Of a stretch of DNA of 6,741 bases, positions 5,757 through 6,741 are shown one piece after another (the first letter of the stretch is position 1; each line of letters begins with the position of its first letter). The position numbers and the translations under genes are program-made. The notes under the pieces were generated by a model. It saw only the letters and a list, made by a program, of their open reading frames with translations. It was not told the DNA's origin and ran no database searches. The DNA comes from Bacillota bacterium (GTDB lineage: Bacteria > Bacillota > Clostridia > Saccharofermentanales > UBA5734): positions 1 through 6,741 of the forward strand of contig JAEXPB010000544.1 of NCBI GenBank assembly GCA_023438965.1, in the 5' to 3' direction.

Positions 5757-6741
5757 TCAGGCCATCCGGCCGACCATTTCGGCGCGCACCTCGTACTTGA
5801 GCAGCCCCTTGGTCAGGTAATTGTAGACTTCATTGATCGTGTTGGCGCCCAGCATCTGCCGGCCATTCTGCGTATGGCCGCCGGCGATGTGCGGCGTCAG
5901 CACGACATTGTCCAGGGTGCGGAACGGATGGTCCGGCGCCGGCGGCTCCGGATCGGTTACATCCAGGCAGGCGAAGATCCGGCCGGTCTGCAGTTCGCAA
6001 ATCAAGGCCGCTTCTTCGATCAGCATGCCGCGCGCGGTGTTGATCAGCAAGGCGCCGTCCGGCAGCAGCGGCAGATTGCTCTGGTTGAGCAACCAGCGGC
6101 AATCCGGATTGGCCGGCGCATGCAGGGTCACGACATCGCTGGTCGCCAGCAGCGTGTCCAGCGGCAGGCAGGTGACGCCCAGTTCCCGGGCATCGTGCGC
6201 GGAGATGTAGGGATCATAAAGTTGAATCTGGCAGCGGAAGGGCTTGAGGATCTTGATCACTTCCCGGCCGACCAGCGAAGCGCCGACGACGCCGACTGTC
6301 AGGCCATCCAGCCGGCGGGTGGCGAAGCGCGATTTCTCGCCGCCGCTCCATTGGCCGTCCCGGGTGGAGCGGGCAAAACCCCAGAGCTGCTTGAGTGAGG
6401 TCAGGATCAGCGCCAGGGTCGTCTGCGCGACGTCCTCCGCAATGACCGGCGCGTTGCTGGTCAACCGGCATGGCCGCTGCCAGAAGCTGGCCGGGACCAG
6501 GCTCTTGATGCTGCCGGCAGCGTGGGCGATCAACCGCAAAGAAGACGCCGCATCCAGAAGCGCATCGGAGAAAGCCGGCGTGCCCCAGCAGGTGATGACC
6601 GCATCGGCGCCGGGGACAATCTCGAGCAGGTAATCCGGCGTAATATCCGCCGGCAAGCGGTCGATCGGGTTGAAATCGGCAAAACTGGCCAGGAAGTCCA
6701 GGTCTTCGGCCTGGAAAAGGCTGTCGGCCAGTGACCGCTTG
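5757..6741 (-). CDS. D-2-hydroxyacid dehydrogenase family protein (5' partial)
   Basis: An NAD(P)-dependent oxidoreductase for 2-hydroxyacids and 2-oxoacids; the exact substrate is unknown. The frame is open from the right edge: a TTG at 6656 could serve as start, but 28 further codons upstream (KRSLADSLFQAEDLDFLASF...) are coding in character, so the true start lies beyond 6741, probably about 10-25 codons away. Numbered from the first full codon (6740), the nucleotide-binding loop is GVVGASLVG (about 150-158), where the usual second Gly of GxGxxG is Ser. The acidic residue after the next strand is in LYDPY. The catalytic set is complete: R237 in NTARG, E265 in DVTDPEPP, H284 in LTPHIAGG. 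The 327 visible residues fit a family length near 340. The 3' end faces the QueG/RdhA-like gene almost stop to stop, with no room for a separate terminator. Confidence 0.92.
   Translation of the reverse strand, partial: KRSLADSLFQAEDLDFLASFADFNPIDRLPADITPDYLLEIVPGADAVITCWGTPAFSDALLDAASSLRLIAHAAGSIKSLVPASFWQRPCRLTSNAPVIAEDVAQTTLALILTSLKQLWGFARSTRDGQWSGGEKSRFATRRLDGLTVGVVGASLVGREVIKILKPFRCQIQLYDPYISAHDARELGVTCLPLDTLLATSDVVTLHAPANPDCRWLLNQSNLPLLPDGALLINTARGMLIEEAALICELQTGRIFACLDVTDPEPPAPDHPFRTLDNVVLTPHIAGGHTQNGRQMLGANTINEVYNYLTKGLLKYEVRAEMVGRMA

Noticed and set aside
5874..6398. A 174-codon plus-strand open frame opposite the hydroxyacid dehydrogenase gene.
   Set aside because: The minus-strand frame carries a complete R/E/H active site and family motifs; the plus-strand translation looks like a Gln/Arg/Ala-rich shadow.

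Overview
The window looks like part of the chromosome of an anaerobic bacterium, most likely a Bacillota (Clostridia-like) of moderate to high G+C. The grounds are the type of membrane-bound AraC regulator in the first gene, strong purine-rich ribosome binding sites (AAGGAGG before the gene at 4797, AAAGGA before others), and a concentration of iron-sulfur redox proteins of kinds common in anaerobes. The assignment below phylum is a guess. I saw no tRNA, rRNA, CRISPR array, transposase or phage gene.

Layout. (1) 1-2125, plus strand: the body and 3' end of a large AraC-family regulator with two transmembrane segments and an extracytoplasmic sensor region; its first codons lie left of the window. 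(2) 2186-3583, minus strand, convergent with the regulator: a membrane polyferredoxin of the NapH/NosR-C-terminal type, with a duplicated C-terminal domain on a low-complexity stalk. (3) 3710-3895, minus strand: a 61-residue ferredoxin-like protein upstream of the polyferredoxin, in the same direction. (4) 4119-4607, plus strand: a GNAT acetyltransferase, divergent from the ferredoxin pair. (5) 4797-5753, plus strand: a cytoplasmic iron-sulfur oxidoreductase related to the epoxyqueuosine reductase (QueG)/reductive dehalogenase group but without the QueG C-terminal repeats or a Tat signal. (6) 5757-6741, minus strand, convergent with (5) with only 3 bp between the stop codons: a D-2-hydroxyacid dehydrogenase whose N-terminus lies right of the window.

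How the genes may work together. The sequence supports a small electron-transfer locus: a soluble ferredoxin-like protein, a membrane polyferredoxin and a nearby QueG/RdhA-like reductase. No substrate can be named, and the link between the minus-strand pair and the reductase is inference from proximity only. The acetyltransferase and the hydroxyacid dehydrogenase have no obvious tie to this. The intergenic region 3896-4118 holds candidate divergent promoters and a set of three GGCGTT/AACGCC half-sites; a 7-1-7 palindrome lies in front of the polyferredoxin gene. The AraC-type gene is visibly more AT-rich than the genes to its right, so the window may join regions of different history.
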